Shown here: piece by piece, positions 34,560 through 43,543 of the stretch
How the letters are laid out: every line of letters begins with the position of its first letter
Numbering within the stretch: position 1 is the stretch's first letter
DNA from: JAVXGM01 sp036657395
GTDB lineage: Bacteria > Bacillota > Clostridia > Peptostreptococcales > Anaerovoracaceae
DNA: 64,000 nucleotides
NCBI GenBank assembly: GCA_036657395.1
Contig: JAVXGM010000004.1
Coordinates: 88,266-152,265, forward strand
Reading direction: 5' to 3'
Notes under the pieces: model-generated
What the model saw: only the letters and a program-made list of their open reading frames with translations
The model's database searches: none
What the model was told of the DNA's origin: nothing
Made by a program: the position numbers and the translations under genes

Positions 34560-35942
34560 ATGGTTAAACGTTTTATTAAAACCCTTTCTAAAGAAGATCT
34601 TTTACCAATTCTAGACAGCATTGTTGATGCTATTTTTATCGACAGCTGCGATGGATATTCTTTGTGGTGCAATAAAGCTTGTGAGGAGCTATATAAGGTC
34701 AGACCTGAAGACATTCATGGCCTTCATGTCTCTCAGCTTGAAAAGAGAGGCATCTTTGCCCCTTCTGTAGCCTCCTTGGTTATTAAAAAGAAGAAAGAAG
34801 TAACTATTATTCATGAAAATCGTGATGGCAAAAAACTTCTCACTACAGGAACGCCTATATTAGATGGAGATGGAAATATTAGCAAGATTATTACCACCTC
34901 CCGAGATATCACAGAGCTTACTAATTTACAAAATAAACTAGAGTCTGTAGAAAAAACTTTGAACCAAATCAAGTCCTACAAGGGAAAAAACAAAAAGCCT
35001 ATTATCGCTGCTAGCAGTTCCATGTTTAAAGTTGTTCAACTGGCTGAAAGGCTAGCCACTGTGGATTCCACCGTGCTTATTACCGGTGAATCTGGTGTAG
35101 GTAAAGGTGTTATAGCTAAACTCCTCCACGAAAGTGGCCATAGAAAGGATTTTCCTTTTGTCACTGTAAACTGCGGTGCTATTCCAGAGACACTGATTGA
35201 GTCTGAGCTCTTTGGCTATGTAACTGGTGCCTTTACTGGGTCTAAGAATGGCGGAAAAAAGGGTTTATTTGAAGTGTCCCAAAATGGAACCATATTTTTA
35301 GACGAAATCTCTGAACTTCCTTTAAACTTGCAGGTAAAACTTCTTCAAGTAATCCAAGAAAGGGAAATCACCCCCGTTGGAGGTGTAACCCCTATTCCTG
35401 TGGATGTACGTATAGTTTCTGCCACTAATAAGGAACTTCTCCAGCTAGTGCAAAACAATAAGTTTCGTGAAGATCTTTACTATCGATTAAATGTTGTTCC
35501 TATTAACGTTCCTCCTCTTCGAGAGAGGCCAGAGGATATTTTTCCTCTTATTCACGCTAGCTTGTCAGAATATAACAAGAAACTGAATGAGAATAAATCC
35601 ATCGATTCTGGAGCTTTATCCATTCTTCTTCGATACACATGGCCTGGAAACATAAGGGAACTGCAAAATATTGTGGAACGTTTAGTACTGACCACTAAGG
35701 ATGTCCTTATCTCTAAAGATGATTTACCTGAATTTATTCATAAAAGTACATATTCTTCTCCTCCTAAAAATATAGATCTATCTCTTGGCAAAGCTATGGA
35801 AAATGCCGAAAAGGAAATTCTCTGCCATGCGTTATCCCAACATGGATCTACTAGATCCATTGCAAAGGCCCTGAAGGTAAGCCAACCAACCATCGTACGA
35901 AAGCTGCATAAATATGGTCTCACCACTGATGATACAAAATAG
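34560..35942 (+). CDS. PAS/AAA+/Fis sigma-54-dependent activator of the aldehyde dehydrogenase/aminotransferase genes
   Basis: A 460-residue enhancer-binding protein with an N-terminal PAS domain (LDSIVDAIFIDSCDGYSLWC), a short linker, an AAA+ core (GESGVGKGVIAKLLHESG, GAFTGSKNGGKKGLFEVS, TIFLDEISELPL, YTWPGNIREL) and a Fis-type helix-turn-helix (TRSIAKALKVSQPTIVRKL). The sigma-54-contact loop is GAFTGS, a tolerated variant. Two perfect palindromes and a sigma-54 promoter lie immediately downstream, before the aldehyde dehydrogenase gene, so it very probably controls that pair. Stop is UAG, with UGA two codons later. Confidence 0.88.
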   Translation: MVKRFIKTLSKEDLLPILDSIVDAIFIDSCDGYSLWCNKACEELYKVRPEDIHGLHVSQLEKRGIFAPSVASLVIKKKKEVTIIHENRDGKKLLTTGTPILDGDGNISKIITTSRDITELTNLQNKLESVEKTLNQIKSYKGKNKKPIIAASSSMFKVVQLAERLATVDSTVLITGESGVGKGVIAKLLHESGHRKDFPFVTVNCGAIPETLIESELFGYVTGAFTGSKNGGKKGLFEVSQNGTIFLDEISELPLNLQVKLLQVIQEREITPVGGVTPIPVDVRIVSATNKELLQLVQNNKFREDLYYRLNVVPINVPPLRERPEDIFPLIHASLSEYNKKLNENKSIDSGALSILLRYTWPGNIRELQNIVERLVLTTKDVLISKDDLPEFIHKSTYSSPPKNIDLSLGKAMENAEKEILCHALSQHGSTRSIAKALKVSQPTIVRKLHKYGLTTDDTK

Positions 35943-35946
35943 TATC

Positions 35947-35968
35947 ACTGATACATTTATGTATCAGT
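35947..35968. promoter_or_regulatory. Palindromic activator site 1
   Basis: A perfect 22-base palindrome with core GATACATTTATGTATC begins five bases past the regulator stop. It shares GATACAT-N2-ATGTATC with the site at 36025, 77 bases away centre to centre (about seven helical turns). Confidence 0.7.
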
Positions 35969-36024
35969 ATTCCTTTCCTTATTTTTCAACGTTTACTTCT
36001 TTGCGAATTATTTATTCTTTATTT

Positions 36025-36044
36025 GCGATACATAAATGTATCGC
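36025..36044. promoter_or_regulatory. Palindromic activator site 2
   Basis: GCGATACATAAATGTATCGC is a perfect 20-base palindrome about 130 bases upstream of the sigma-54 promoter, a typical distance for an enhancer site. The remaining gap (36045-36171) shows nothing further. Confidence 0.7.
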
Positions 36045-36171
36045 ATTGTTTTTTGTACTCAAATATTCATCTAATGTATACATTATTCTTTTATGTCGCA
36101 ATCGTTGAAATTTATGGGTTGTACCACTTCACTTCCTCCATTCCTCATCTGTTTGTCATCTATTTTAGAAT

Positions 36172-36187
36172 TTGGCACAGCAATTGC
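36172..36187 (+). promoter_or_regulatory. Sigma-54 (-24/-12) promoter of the aldehyde dehydrogenase gene
   Basis: TTGGCACAGCAATTGC matches TTGGCAC-N5-TTGC exactly, about 75 bases before the start codon. Confidence 0.92.
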
Positions 36188-36260
36188 TCATATAGTAGTG
36201 AGTAGTTGAAAAGCTACAAACTAAATTGTTAAATATTTTTTTAAAAATGGAGGACTTAAA

Positions 36261-37679
36261 ATGAATTCACATGATTACATTGTAGATCTAGTTTCAAAGG
36301 CAAGAAAAGCTCAAGCAATTGCTGAAGGCTTTACACAGGAAGATGTAGATCTTCTTACTGGCGCAGTTGCCTATGCATTAACTAAACCAGAGGTAGCTCT
36401 TAAGTTTGGCGAAATGTTAGTTGCCGAATCTAACATGGGCGTACCTGTACATAAACAAGCAAAAATGTACGGAAAAGTTAAGGGTTCTTATTTCCAGATG
36501 AAAGATAAGAAATCCGTTGGTCTAATAGAAGTTGATGAAAAGATGGGTATGGAAACTTATGCTCGTCCAATGGGTGTTGTTGGCGCAATCATTCCTGTAA
36601 CAAACGGAGAAGCAACTCCTGTTGTTAAGTCACTTATGGCTCTTAAGACTCGTAATGCAATTATCGTTGCACCACATCCTAAAGCAAGAAAAGTAAACTT
36701 AGAAGTAGTTGCTGAAATCAGAAAGACCATTAAGAAGCTAGGATATCCTGAAGATTTAGTACAGGCAATCGCTCCTGAAATGGTTTCTGTAGATACTTCT
36801 GCTGAATTAATGAAGCAGGTTGACTTCATTCTAGCTACTGGTGGTACACCAATGGTTCGTCAGGCATACTCTTCTGGTAACCCAGCTATCGGCGTAGGCA
36901 CTGGTAATGTTGTTTCTATCGTTGATGGAACTACTAATTTAGACGAAGTAGCTGATATGATTGTTAAGTCAAAGACTTTTGATAATGCAACTTCATGCTC
37001 AACTGAAAATAACATCATTGTTTTAGAAGAATGTTATGATGATTTCATGTCTGCAATGGCCAAGCAAGGTGCTGTTCTCCTTAAAGATGGTTCTGAAGAA
37101 AAGGCAAAATTGCTTAAGTGCTTATGGCCTGAATCACCAAAGAATCACGACTTAAACAGACAGATAGTTGCACAGCCTGCTGCAGTAATTGCTGAGGCTG
37201 CCGGACTTAACGTTCCAACTGGAACTACCATGCTTATGGCTGAAGAAAATGGTGGATATGGAAATGAATTCCCATTCACTGGAGAAAAGTTATCTCCTGT
37301 TTCTGGAGTTAGAAAAGCAAAAGATTTTGACGATGCAATTGACAAGACATTGAAAATTTTAGATTATCAAGGTAAGGGTCACAGCTGTGGTATCCATACT
37401 TCAATTAAAGATAGAGTTACTAAGCTTGGAGAAATCATCCCTGTATGTAAAGTCTGCGTAAACCAGGCTCAGTCATTGACCAACTCTGGTTCATGGACTT
37501 GCGGATTCCCTATTTCCATGACTCTTGGTTGCGGAACTTGGGGACATAACAGTATTTCCCACAATGCTACATACAAAGATCTTTTGAACTTTAACTATGT
37601 ATCAAGACCTATCCCATCATTCCAACCTTCCGACGACGTTTTGTTTGACGCTGCAGTTAAAGCAAAAGTTGATGCTTAA
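36261..37679 (+). CDS. CoA-acylating aldehyde dehydrogenase, sulfoacetaldehyde/acetaldehyde type
   Basis: A 472-residue aldehyde dehydrogenase-fold protein. The catalytic cysteine is C246 in NATSCSTENN, typical of CoA-acylating enzymes of the EutE/AdhE/SauS group rather than hydrolytic ones. The C-terminal NYVSRPIPSFQPSDDVLF resembles sulfoacetaldehyde dehydrogenases. It would turn an aldehyde and CoA into acyl-CoA with NAD(P)+. The next gene is a taurine-type aminotransferase, which makes sulfoacetaldehyde the best guess; acetaldehyde is the main alternative. Strong GGAGG site; sigma-54 promoter upstream. Confidence 0.8.
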   Translation: MNSHDYIVDLVSKARKAQAIAEGFTQEDVDLLTGAVAYALTKPEVALKFGEMLVAESNMGVPVHKQAKMYGKVKGSYFQMKDKKSVGLIEVDEKMGMETYARPMGVVGAIIPVTNGEATPVVKSLMALKTRNAIIVAPHPKARKVNLEVVAEIRKTIKKLGYPEDLVQAIAPEMVSVDTSAELMKQVDFILATGGTPMVRQAYSSGNPAIGVGTGNVVSIVDGTTNLDEVADMIVKSKTFDNATSCSTENNIIVLEECYDDFMSAMAKQGAVLLKDGSEEKAKLLKCLWPESPKNHDLNRQIVAQPAAVIAEAAGLNVPTGTTMLMAEENGGYGNEFPFTGEKLSPVSGVRKAKDFDDAIDKTLKILDYQGKGHSCGIHTSIKDRVTKLGEIIPVCKVCVNQAQSLTNSGSWTCGFPISMTLGCGTWGHNSISHNATYKDLLNFNYVSRPIPSFQPSDDVLFDAAVKAKVDA

Positions 37680-37695
37680 ATTGAGCCTTTAATTA

Positions 37696-37717
37696 AGGGG
37701 TGATTAACTTCACCCCT
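37696..37717 (+). other. Intercistronic hairpin between the dehydrogenase and aminotransferase genes
   Basis: AGGGGTGA and TCACCCCT with a six-base loop. No T run follows, so it is unlikely to be a full terminator and may set the relative amounts of the two products. Confidence 0.5.
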
Positions 37718-37757
37718 ATTATTAGTTTATTTTTCACAAAGTATAAGGAGAGAGAAA

Positions 37758-39083
37758 ATGTCAGCAATTAAAGATAAGAGTTTAAAATATAACCTTCATT
37801 CATGGAGTGCACAAGCTAAAATCAACCCATCTGTAATTACAAAGGCAGAAGGAATTTATTTCTGGGATGAAGACGGGAAAAAATATTACGATATGTCCGC
37901 TCAGCTTGTTAATGCTAATTTGGGCCACGGAAATAAGGCTGTAGTTCAAGCGATCAAAGATCAAGCAGACAAAATCCCATTTATCGGACCGGGATATGCT
38001 TTAGATGTAAGATCTGATGCTGCTGAAGCAATCGTTAATGCTTCTGGCCTTGAGGGTGCAAAAGTATTCTTCACAAATGCCGGTGCTGAATCTAACGAAA
38101 ATGCAATTAAGATAGCAAAACAATATACGGGAAGATGGAAAATCTTCTCAATGTATAGATGTTATCACGGTTCATCTGCCGGTGCAGGAATGCTTACTGG
38201 AGAACCTAGACATTTTGCTAATGAGCCAGGCCCTGCTGGATACATTAAATTTGATGGTCCTTATCCATACAGAGCTCCAAAGGCTTGCAAGTTTGCAAAC
38301 GAAGATGAAGTTGCAGATTTCTATCTTGAACTTTTAGAAAACCAATTTAAATATGAAGGTCCAGACAGCATTGCTGCAATCTTCTTAGAATCTGTTGTAG
38401 GTTCAAACGGAATTCTTATTCCACCTGCAAAATACATCAAGGGCGTAAGAGATTTATGCACTAAATATGGAATCCTTATGGTTTGTGATGAAGTTATGGC
38501 TGGATGGTACAGAACTGGGACTTGCTTTGCATTCCAGCAGTTTGGAATCCAACCTGACCTAGTAACTTTTGCTAAGGGCGCAACTTGCGGTTATGTTCCT
38601 CTAGGTGGCGTTATCGTTACTGAAAAGATTGCTAGCTACTTTAATGACAACAAAATGATGTGTGGATTAACTTATAGTGCACACCCTATGGGATGTGCAG
38701 CTACTGTTGCTACAATAAACGAATACAAACGTCTAGATGTTTCCGGCAACGTTAAAAAACAAGGTAAGATCTTAGGAGAATTATTAGAAGACCTTAACAA
38801 GAACCACCCTTGCGTTGGAGAAGTTAGATACATCGGTTTGTTCTCTGCCTTTGAGCTTGTAAAAGACAAAGAAACAAAGGAACCTATCGTTGGATTTAAT
38901 GATGATCCTAACGGGTTAATGAACAAGATTGTTGGGATGCTAAAGGTTGAAGGATTCTCAACATATTCACATGAAAACATGATTATCGTTGCTCCACCTC
39001 TAATTATCACTGAGGAAGAATTAAGAGCTGGTATGAAGATTCTAGATAAAGTATTAGACTCTGTTGACACAATGATTAAATAG
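37758..39083 (+). CDS. toa: Class III aminotransferase, taurine:2-oxoglutarate/pyruvate type
   Basis: A 441-residue PLP-dependent class III aminotransferase. The start LHSWSAQAKINPSVITKAEG matches taurine aminotransferases; FFTNAGAESNENAIK is the cofactor phosphate site, VCDEVMAGWYRTG the Asp motif and TFAKGATCGYVPLGG holds the PLP lysine K273. It would convert taurine to sulfoacetaldehyde. I place the family with good confidence but the amine substrate by resemblance and by the neighbouring dehydrogenase only. AAGGAG site. Stop is UAG, with UAA four codons later. Confidence 0.82.
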   Translation: MSAIKDKSLKYNLHSWSAQAKINPSVITKAEGIYFWDEDGKKYYDMSAQLVNANLGHGNKAVVQAIKDQADKIPFIGPGYALDVRSDAAEAIVNASGLEGAKVFFTNAGAESNENAIKIAKQYTGRWKIFSMYRCYHGSSAGAGMLTGEPRHFANEPGPAGYIKFDGPYPYRAPKACKFANEDEVADFYLELLENQFKYEGPDSIAAIFLESVVGSNGILIPPAKYIKGVRDLCTKYGILMVCDEVMAGWYRTGTCFAFQQFGIQPDLVTFAKGATCGYVPLGGVIVTEKIASYFNDNKMMCGLTYSAHPMGCAATVATINEYKRLDVSGNVKKQGKILGELLEDLNKNHPCVGEVRYIGLFSAFELVKDKETKEPIVGFNDDPNGLMNKIVGMLKVEGFSTYSHENMIIVAPPLIITEEELRAGMKILDKVLDSVDTMIK

Positions 39084-39111
39084 CCAAACATTTTATAATA
39101 ATAAATACTCC

Positions 39112-39147
39112 AAAAAAAGAATCGCCTCATTTGGCGATTCTTTTTTT
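39112..39147 (+). terminator. Terminator after the aminotransferase gene
   Basis: AAAAAAAGAATCGCC and GGCGATTCTTTTTTT with a five-base loop, 28 bases past the stop. Confidence 0.88.
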
Positions 39148-39180
39148 ACACCAATACAATTTGACACGAACGTAAAATCT

Positions 39181-39218
39181 GAACGTCTGTTTACATTTCT
39201 TTTACAATATGCTATTAT
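39181..39218 (+). promoter_or_regulatory. lexA promoter with SOS box
   Basis: GAACGTCTGTTT (39181-39192) fits the Gram-positive LexA site GAAC-N4-GTTC/T. It overlaps the -35 TTTACA (39190-39195), followed by 17 bases and TATTAT (39213-39218). LexA binding would block its own promoter. Confidence 0.75.
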
Positions 39219-39250
39219 AAAGAAAAATGGGAAGGGAGCATAGATAGATT

Positions 39251-39919
39251 ATGTTAAATAATATTGATTTGAAAGATAGAGAAAAAAAAATATTAGCCTA
39301 TATGAAGGAGGAGATTAAGAAAAAAGGATATCCCCCTACTGTGCGTGAGATTTGTACTGCCCTAGGCATTAAGTCCACTTCCACTGCACATAAGGATATT
39401 GATGGCCTAGTGCAAAAAGGCTACATAGTGAAAGATCCTTCAAAGCCACGAGCCCTTATGATTGTTGATCATAATTTCCACGGAGAAAGGGAGGATGTTT
39501 CACCTGATCCTGAAAACATTCGTGTAGAACGTACGGATGTAGTAGATATCCCCCTTGTAGGGCAAATCGCTGCAGGTACACCTATCCTAGCTGATGAAAA
39601 CATTGAAGACTCCTTCCCTATTCCTTCTAGATTTCTTGGTAGGGGAGATAATTTCATGCTTACCGTTAAAGGTGAGAGCATGATAGAAGCTGGAATTATG
39701 GATGGAGATTATATCCTTGTAGAGCAACAACAAACTGCTCAAGATGGTGATATTGTCGTGGCCATGGTAGATGGTTTTGAAAGTGAAGCCACCGTAAAGA
39801 CATTCTATAAAGAAAAGGATCATATTCGCCTTCAGCCTGAAAACTCATCTATGAGCCCAATTATCGTTAAAGATGTAAAGGTTCTTGGGAAAGTTAAAGG
39901 TGTTTTTAGATACTTTTAA
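39251..39919 (+). CDS. lexA: LexA repressor
   Basis: A 222-residue SOS repressor. The winged-helix DNA-binding domain (KGYPPTVREICTALGIKSTS) is followed by the peptidase domain with the Ala-Gly self-cleavage site in GQIAAGTP, the nucleophile serine in VKGESMIEAG and the lysine in EATVKTFY. Linker length is somewhat long (about residues 75-100). Stand-alone with its own SOS-type promoter and a strong terminator. Confidence 0.95.
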   Translation: MLNNIDLKDREKKILAYMKEEIKKKGYPPTVREICTALGIKSTSTAHKDIDGLVQKGYIVKDPSKPRALMIVDHNFHGEREDVSPDPENIRVERTDVVDIPLVGQIAAGTPILADENIEDSFPIPSRFLGRGDNFMLTVKGESMIEAGIMDGDYILVEQQQTAQDGDIVVAMVDGFESEATVKTFYKEKDHIRLQPENSSMSPIIVKDVKVLGKVKGVFRYF

Positions 39920-39970
39920 GAAGTAATCAATATGTTGGAAATCGAATTAAAAATCCCCCTTTAATGTATA

Positions 39971-40017
39971 AATAGACTATAAAATTATAACCGAGTGTAT
40001 AATTTTATAGTCTATTT
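39971..40017. terminator. Terminator between lexA and the VWA gene
   Basis: A long stem with arms TAGACTATAAAATTATA and TATAATTTTATAGTCTA between convergent genes. Confidence 0.8.
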
Positions 40018-40061
40018 TAGATCGTACTCACTTTCTTCTTTACAAAGGTCATATTTTTTGC

Positions 40062-41255
40062 TTATCTAACCAATAGTTTTTTAATTCCTGCTTCAAGTCC
40101 GTCTATGGTCAACTCAAACATTGGAAAAACTTCTCCCAGTGCCACTATGGTCTGAGCCCCATACGTCCATTCCCAAGAAGACTCTTCAAGGGGATTAAGC
40201 CATATTTTCTTCTTATAGCGACGATTAAACTTCTGTAACCAATCTATACCTAGCTCCTGATTATTCAGCCCTATGACTGAATTACCCCCCTTACGGTAGA
40301 GCTCTGATGGGGCCATTGCCGCATCTCCTACAAAGATTACCTTATACTCACTATCCAGATTACCTAAAACCCATTCTGTGTCCACCCATTCTCCCCGTCT
40401 GCACATTGGGGTGGTATACAAATTGTCATAGATACAGTTGTGGAAATAGTAAACCTTCAAATCCTTAAAATGGCTCGACTTGCTTACAGCTTGAAAGAGC
40501 TGATTGCACATCCGACTGTAAGGCAGCATAGAGCCATCTGAGTCAATGAGAAGTAAAACCTTTACTGTATTTTTTCTTGGCTTATCAAAAACCAAGCTAA
40601 GCATTCCTGCGTTATCACAAGTTTGATCAACGGTTTTATCAATGTCTAGCTCCGTCTTTTGTCCCTCTACACGGGCTGAATACTGGCGCAACTTACGAAA
40701 GGCCATTTGAAACTGTCTAAGATCCATTATTGTATCTTGTCTGAAATCCTGAAATTTACGATCTCCAGCCACTTGAACTGCCGATTTGTGCCTACCAGTA
40801 CCACCAGTACGTATTCCCTGGCTGTTGTAGCCACCATGTCCCATAGTTGAGGTTCCACCAGTACCAATCCAGTAGTTTCCGCCATCATGCTTTTCCTTCT
40901 GCTCCTCAATACGTTCTTCAAACATCTTTAACAATTCGTCCAACTCTCTAAAAAAGTCTTCCCCATCGCCTTTGTCATCAATATCCCTTACACGAACGTC
41001 CTTATCTAACCACTTCCAAAATTCCTCGGGTAATTCCTCAGGAGATTCCACACCTTTGAAATACTCTGCAAACACTCCATCAAACTTATCGTAGTCAGCC
41101 TCGGTTTTAATAAGCACACTTCTGCAAAGGTGATAAAATGCTGTAAGTGAAGAGGCTGCAAGGCCTTTATCTAAGGCTTCCATAAGAGCCATCCATTCAT
41201 TAATTGAAACGGCCAATCCTCTAGCCTTAAGCAAATAAAAGAATCCTAAAAACAC
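40062..41255 (-). CDS. VWA (CoxE-like) protein partnered with a MoxR ATPase
   Basis: A 397-residue protein with a C-terminal von Willebrand factor A domain: LLIDSDGSMLPYSRMC is the MIDAS start, followed by VYYFHNCIYD and VIFVGDAAMAP. The N-terminal part (SINEWMALMEALDKGL) matches CoxE/DUF2201-type proteins. Together with the MoxR ATPase just upstream it forms a chaperone-like pair that in other systems matures metalloenzymes. The client is not visible here. Confidence 0.85.
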   Translation of the reverse strand: MFLGFFYLLKARGLAVSINEWMALMEALDKGLAASSLTAFYHLCRSVLIKTEADYDKFDGVFAEYFKGVESPEELPEEFWKWLDKDVRVRDIDDKGDGEDFFRELDELLKMFEERIEEQKEKHDGGNYWIGTGGTSTMGHGGYNSQGIRTGGTGRHKSAVQVAGDRKFQDFRQDTIMDLRQFQMAFRKLRQYSARVEGQKTELDIDKTVDQTCDNAGMLSLVFDKPRKNTVKVLLLIDSDGSMLPYSRMCNQLFQAVSKSSHFKDLKVYYFHNCIYDNLYTTPMCRRGEWVDTEWVLGNLDSEYKVIFVGDAAMAPSELYRKGGNSVIGLNNQELGIDWLQKFNRRYKKKIWLNPLEESSWEWTYGAQTIVALGEVFPMFELTIDGLEAGIKKLLVR

Positions 41256-41256
41256 A

Positions 41257-42099
41257 TTACCACCTCTTTAAGGAGTACCCTTTTTCCTTAATCTCGTACA
41301 TAATATCGATATCCTGGTTTTTCTTTAATAAAACCCCTACAAATGGAATTTCTTTGGCAATTTTATCCACCTTAATTCCACTGATCATCAAGGCCTGCAA
41401 CCAGTCTAAAAGCTCTGATGTACTTGGCCTTTTCTGTAATTCCTTCATTTCACGAATATCATAAAAGGCATCCATTGCTTTTTGGCAAAGCTTCTTGTCA
41501 ATATCTCCATAGTGAACCTTGATAATCTCTTCCATCTTTTCTCTAGTTGGAAATTCAATGTAATGGAATATACAACGCCTAAGAAAAGCGTCTGGCAATT
41601 CTTTTTCCGCATTTGAAGTGATTATTACAATAGGTCTTGTCTTTGTAGTTATTGTCTGTTTCGTTTCGTTTATATAAAACTGCATTTTATCCAATTCCCA
41701 TAATAGGTCATTTGGAAATTCTAGGTCAGCCTTATCAATTTCATCGATAAGTAAAACAACCTGTTCCTCAGATGTAAATGCCTCACCTAGCTTACCCATT
41801 TTTATATATTGTTTAATATCCGCTACATCACCTTCTCCAAACTGACTGTCGTAAAGTCTTTGTACCGTGTCATAAACATAAAGACCTTCCTGAGCCTTTG
41901 TAGTGGATTTGATTCCCCAGATAACAAGCTTCTTGCCTAGGGCCTTTGAGATAGCTTCCGCTAGCATAGTTTTTCCTGTTCCCGGTTCTCCCTTAATCAG
42001 TAAGGGTTTCTCAAGTGCAATCGACACATTAACTGCATTCATTAACTCCTCAGTAACGACATAATTGTCACTACCTTTAAACGTATCCATTTTTTTCAT
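41257..42099 (-). CDS. MoxR-family AAA+ ATPase
   Basis: A 280-residue AAA+ protein: Walker A KGEPGTGKTMLAEAI, Walker B VVLLIDEIDKAD, sensor 1 PIVIITSNAEKELPDAFLRRC with the arginine finger. It is followed after one base by the VWA gene, a standard MoxR/VWA pair. Start at 42099 follows AAGGAGAAAATC. Confidence 0.9.
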   Translation of the reverse strand: MKKMDTFKGSDNYVVTEELMNAVNVSIALEKPLLIKGEPGTGKTMLAEAISKALGKKLVIWGIKSTTKAQEGLYVYDTVQRLYDSQFGEGDVADIKQYIKMGKLGEAFTSEEQVVLLIDEIDKADLEFPNDLLWELDKMQFYINETKQTITTKTRPIVIITSNAEKELPDAFLRRCIFHYIEFPTREKMEEIIKVHYGDIDKKLCQKAMDAFYDIREMKELQKRPSTSELLDWLQALMISGIKVDKIAKEIPFVGVLLKKNQDIDIMYEIKEKGYSLKRW

Positions 42100-42125
42100 T
42101 GTGATTTTCTCCTTTTATATTAAAT

Positions 42126-42722
42126 TTATAGTCCCATTACAAAACCGACTAATATTGGCACCGCAATACTGAGGACTGCGCCTGAAATAAAGGAATATAC
42201 AACGATATCCCCTCTTGTGGCTTTTTCCACAATTGGAAGGCATACGTCCATAGATGCTGCGCCTGGTAAACTAATGGTCTCAATAAAGCCAATTCTTTTG
42301 GCAACAATGGGAATAAGCAATATCCCAATCAATTCCCGCATAACATTGTGAAGGAAAGAAATTGCACTGACCTCCACAGAATAATCGGCTAGCATAACTG
42401 GGGCCAATGTGTACCATCCAAACCCGGACCCTACTGCCATAGCATCTTGAATTCCAAGTGATGGCAATATAAGACCTGCCACAAGTGACCCTGCATAAGT
42501 ACCGACTATAATGGCAAAAGGAAACATCATAACTCTCCATCCTGCCTTTTTAAAGTTTTTAGCTACGGTTCCTTCCATCCCAATATCTATCCCTACAAAA
42601 AAAAGAAGTACAGACAATCCAACAACTAACAAGGTTCCTGAAATATCTATAAACGCTTCTGGAAGGAAAAAATATCCTGCGAGTCCGCCGCATACTACTG
42701 AAATCATAATAGCTTTAGTCAT
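42126..42722 (-). CDS. LysO-family lysine exporter, C-terminal half (DUF340)
   Basis: A 198-residue membrane protein with five or six hydrophobic segments and the DUF340 signatures LLFFVGIDIGMEGT, GSGFGWYTLAPVML and HNVMRELIGILLIP. LysO is usually one protein; here its halves are separate genes that overlap by eight bases. LysO exports lysine and the toxic analogue thialysine. Confidence 0.85.
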   Translation of the reverse strand: MTKAIMISVVCGGLAGYFFLPEAFIDISGTLLVVGLSVLLFFVGIDIGMEGTVAKNFKKAGWRVMMFPFAIIVGTYAGSLVAGLILPSLGIQDAMAVGSGFGWYTLAPVMLADYSVEVSAISFLHNVMRELIGILLIPIVAKRIGFIETISLPGAASMDVCLPIVEKATRGDIVVYSFISGAVLSIAVPILVGFVMGL

Positions 42723-43017
42723 CAGTTTTCACCCCCTTCTTGTCAAATCCAAGAAGTTTTCTGGTGATAAAAACAGCTCCTACACTTCCTACGAAAACTA
42801 ATGCTGTAATGATTAAGGCAGTAACCCCAATAGAATCTAGGGACTTAATTATTTCTTTATTTGCACCTATTCTGCTACCCATAACAAAAACTAGGGCAGA
42901 AATTGCTATAAACTGAACAATTCCTATCCAGCGTAGCTTTTTCCCTGATTTTCGAAGTTTGCTGCCTACAATATAACCGAATAGGGTTAACCCTAGGTAC
43001 AAAAATAATACTGCCAC
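42715..43017 (-). CDS. LysO-family lysine exporter, N-terminal half
   Basis: A 100-residue membrane protein with three hydrophobic segments; LTLFGYIVGSKLRKSGK and VFVMGSRIGANKEII match the N-terminal half of LysO. It lies directly upstream of the C-terminal half, and both are intact, so the exporter is probably a two-subunit complex. Confidence 0.82.
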   Translation of the reverse strand: MAVLFLYLGLTLFGYIVGSKLRKSGKKLRWIGIVQFIAISALVFVMGSRIGANKEIIKSLDSIGVTALIITALVFVGSVGAVFITRKLLGFDKKGVKTDD

Positions 43018-43035
43018 TAATAATTCTCCTTTTAC

Positions 43036-43521
43036 TTACGTTTTTTGAACAAAAGTACTTCCACATTTAGGGCAAGTCACTTTAACCATGCCTTTTCCTT
43101 TTGGCACACGAGCCTTTTGACCGCAGACCTTACAGTCATAATATAGATAAGTAATCTGACCATTAGGACTTTGCTGCCTATTGGCATTTGTTTGATTGTT
43201 ATATCCATTTGAATTGTTCGGATAACTTCCCTGTCGCTTATTACCATATCCTCTTTTATTTGAAGAGAACATACTTGAGAAACTCCCTTTAAATTTCATG
43301 AACCAAATATTTTCCCTTTGTCTTTTAGGAATATTCCTGGACATCATACGGAAGTAAGCATAAGCAAGCATTGCGATACCTCCCAAATACATAAAACGTA
43401 TTCGGATAAAGTTAGATAACAAGATAATGATCATAGATGCAATCATCAAAAATTTATTTAATCCATCTGTTCCATATCTTCCCTGCATGAATTGAAACAG
43501 TCTATATTTCCAGTTGTTCAT
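43036..43521 (-). CDS. Small membrane protein with C-terminal zinc ribbon
   Basis: A 161-residue protein. Two hydrophobic segments near residues 24-60 are followed by a low-complexity Asn/Gln/Gly linker (about 95-125) and a zinc ribbon CKVCGQKARVPKG with CPKCGST. No functional family is recognised. It starts 22 bases after nrdJ and may be read through from it. Confidence 0.75.
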   Translation of the reverse strand: MNNWKYRLFQFMQGRYGTDGLNKFLMIASMIIILLSNFIRIRFMYLGGIAMLAYAYFRMMSRNIPKRQRENIWFMKFKGSFSSMFSSNKRGYGNKRQGSYPNNSNGYNNQTNANRQQSPNGQITYLYYDCKVCGQKARVPKGKGMVKVTCPKCGSTFVQKT

Positions 43522-43543
43522 ATTTAATCTCTACTCCTTTAAT

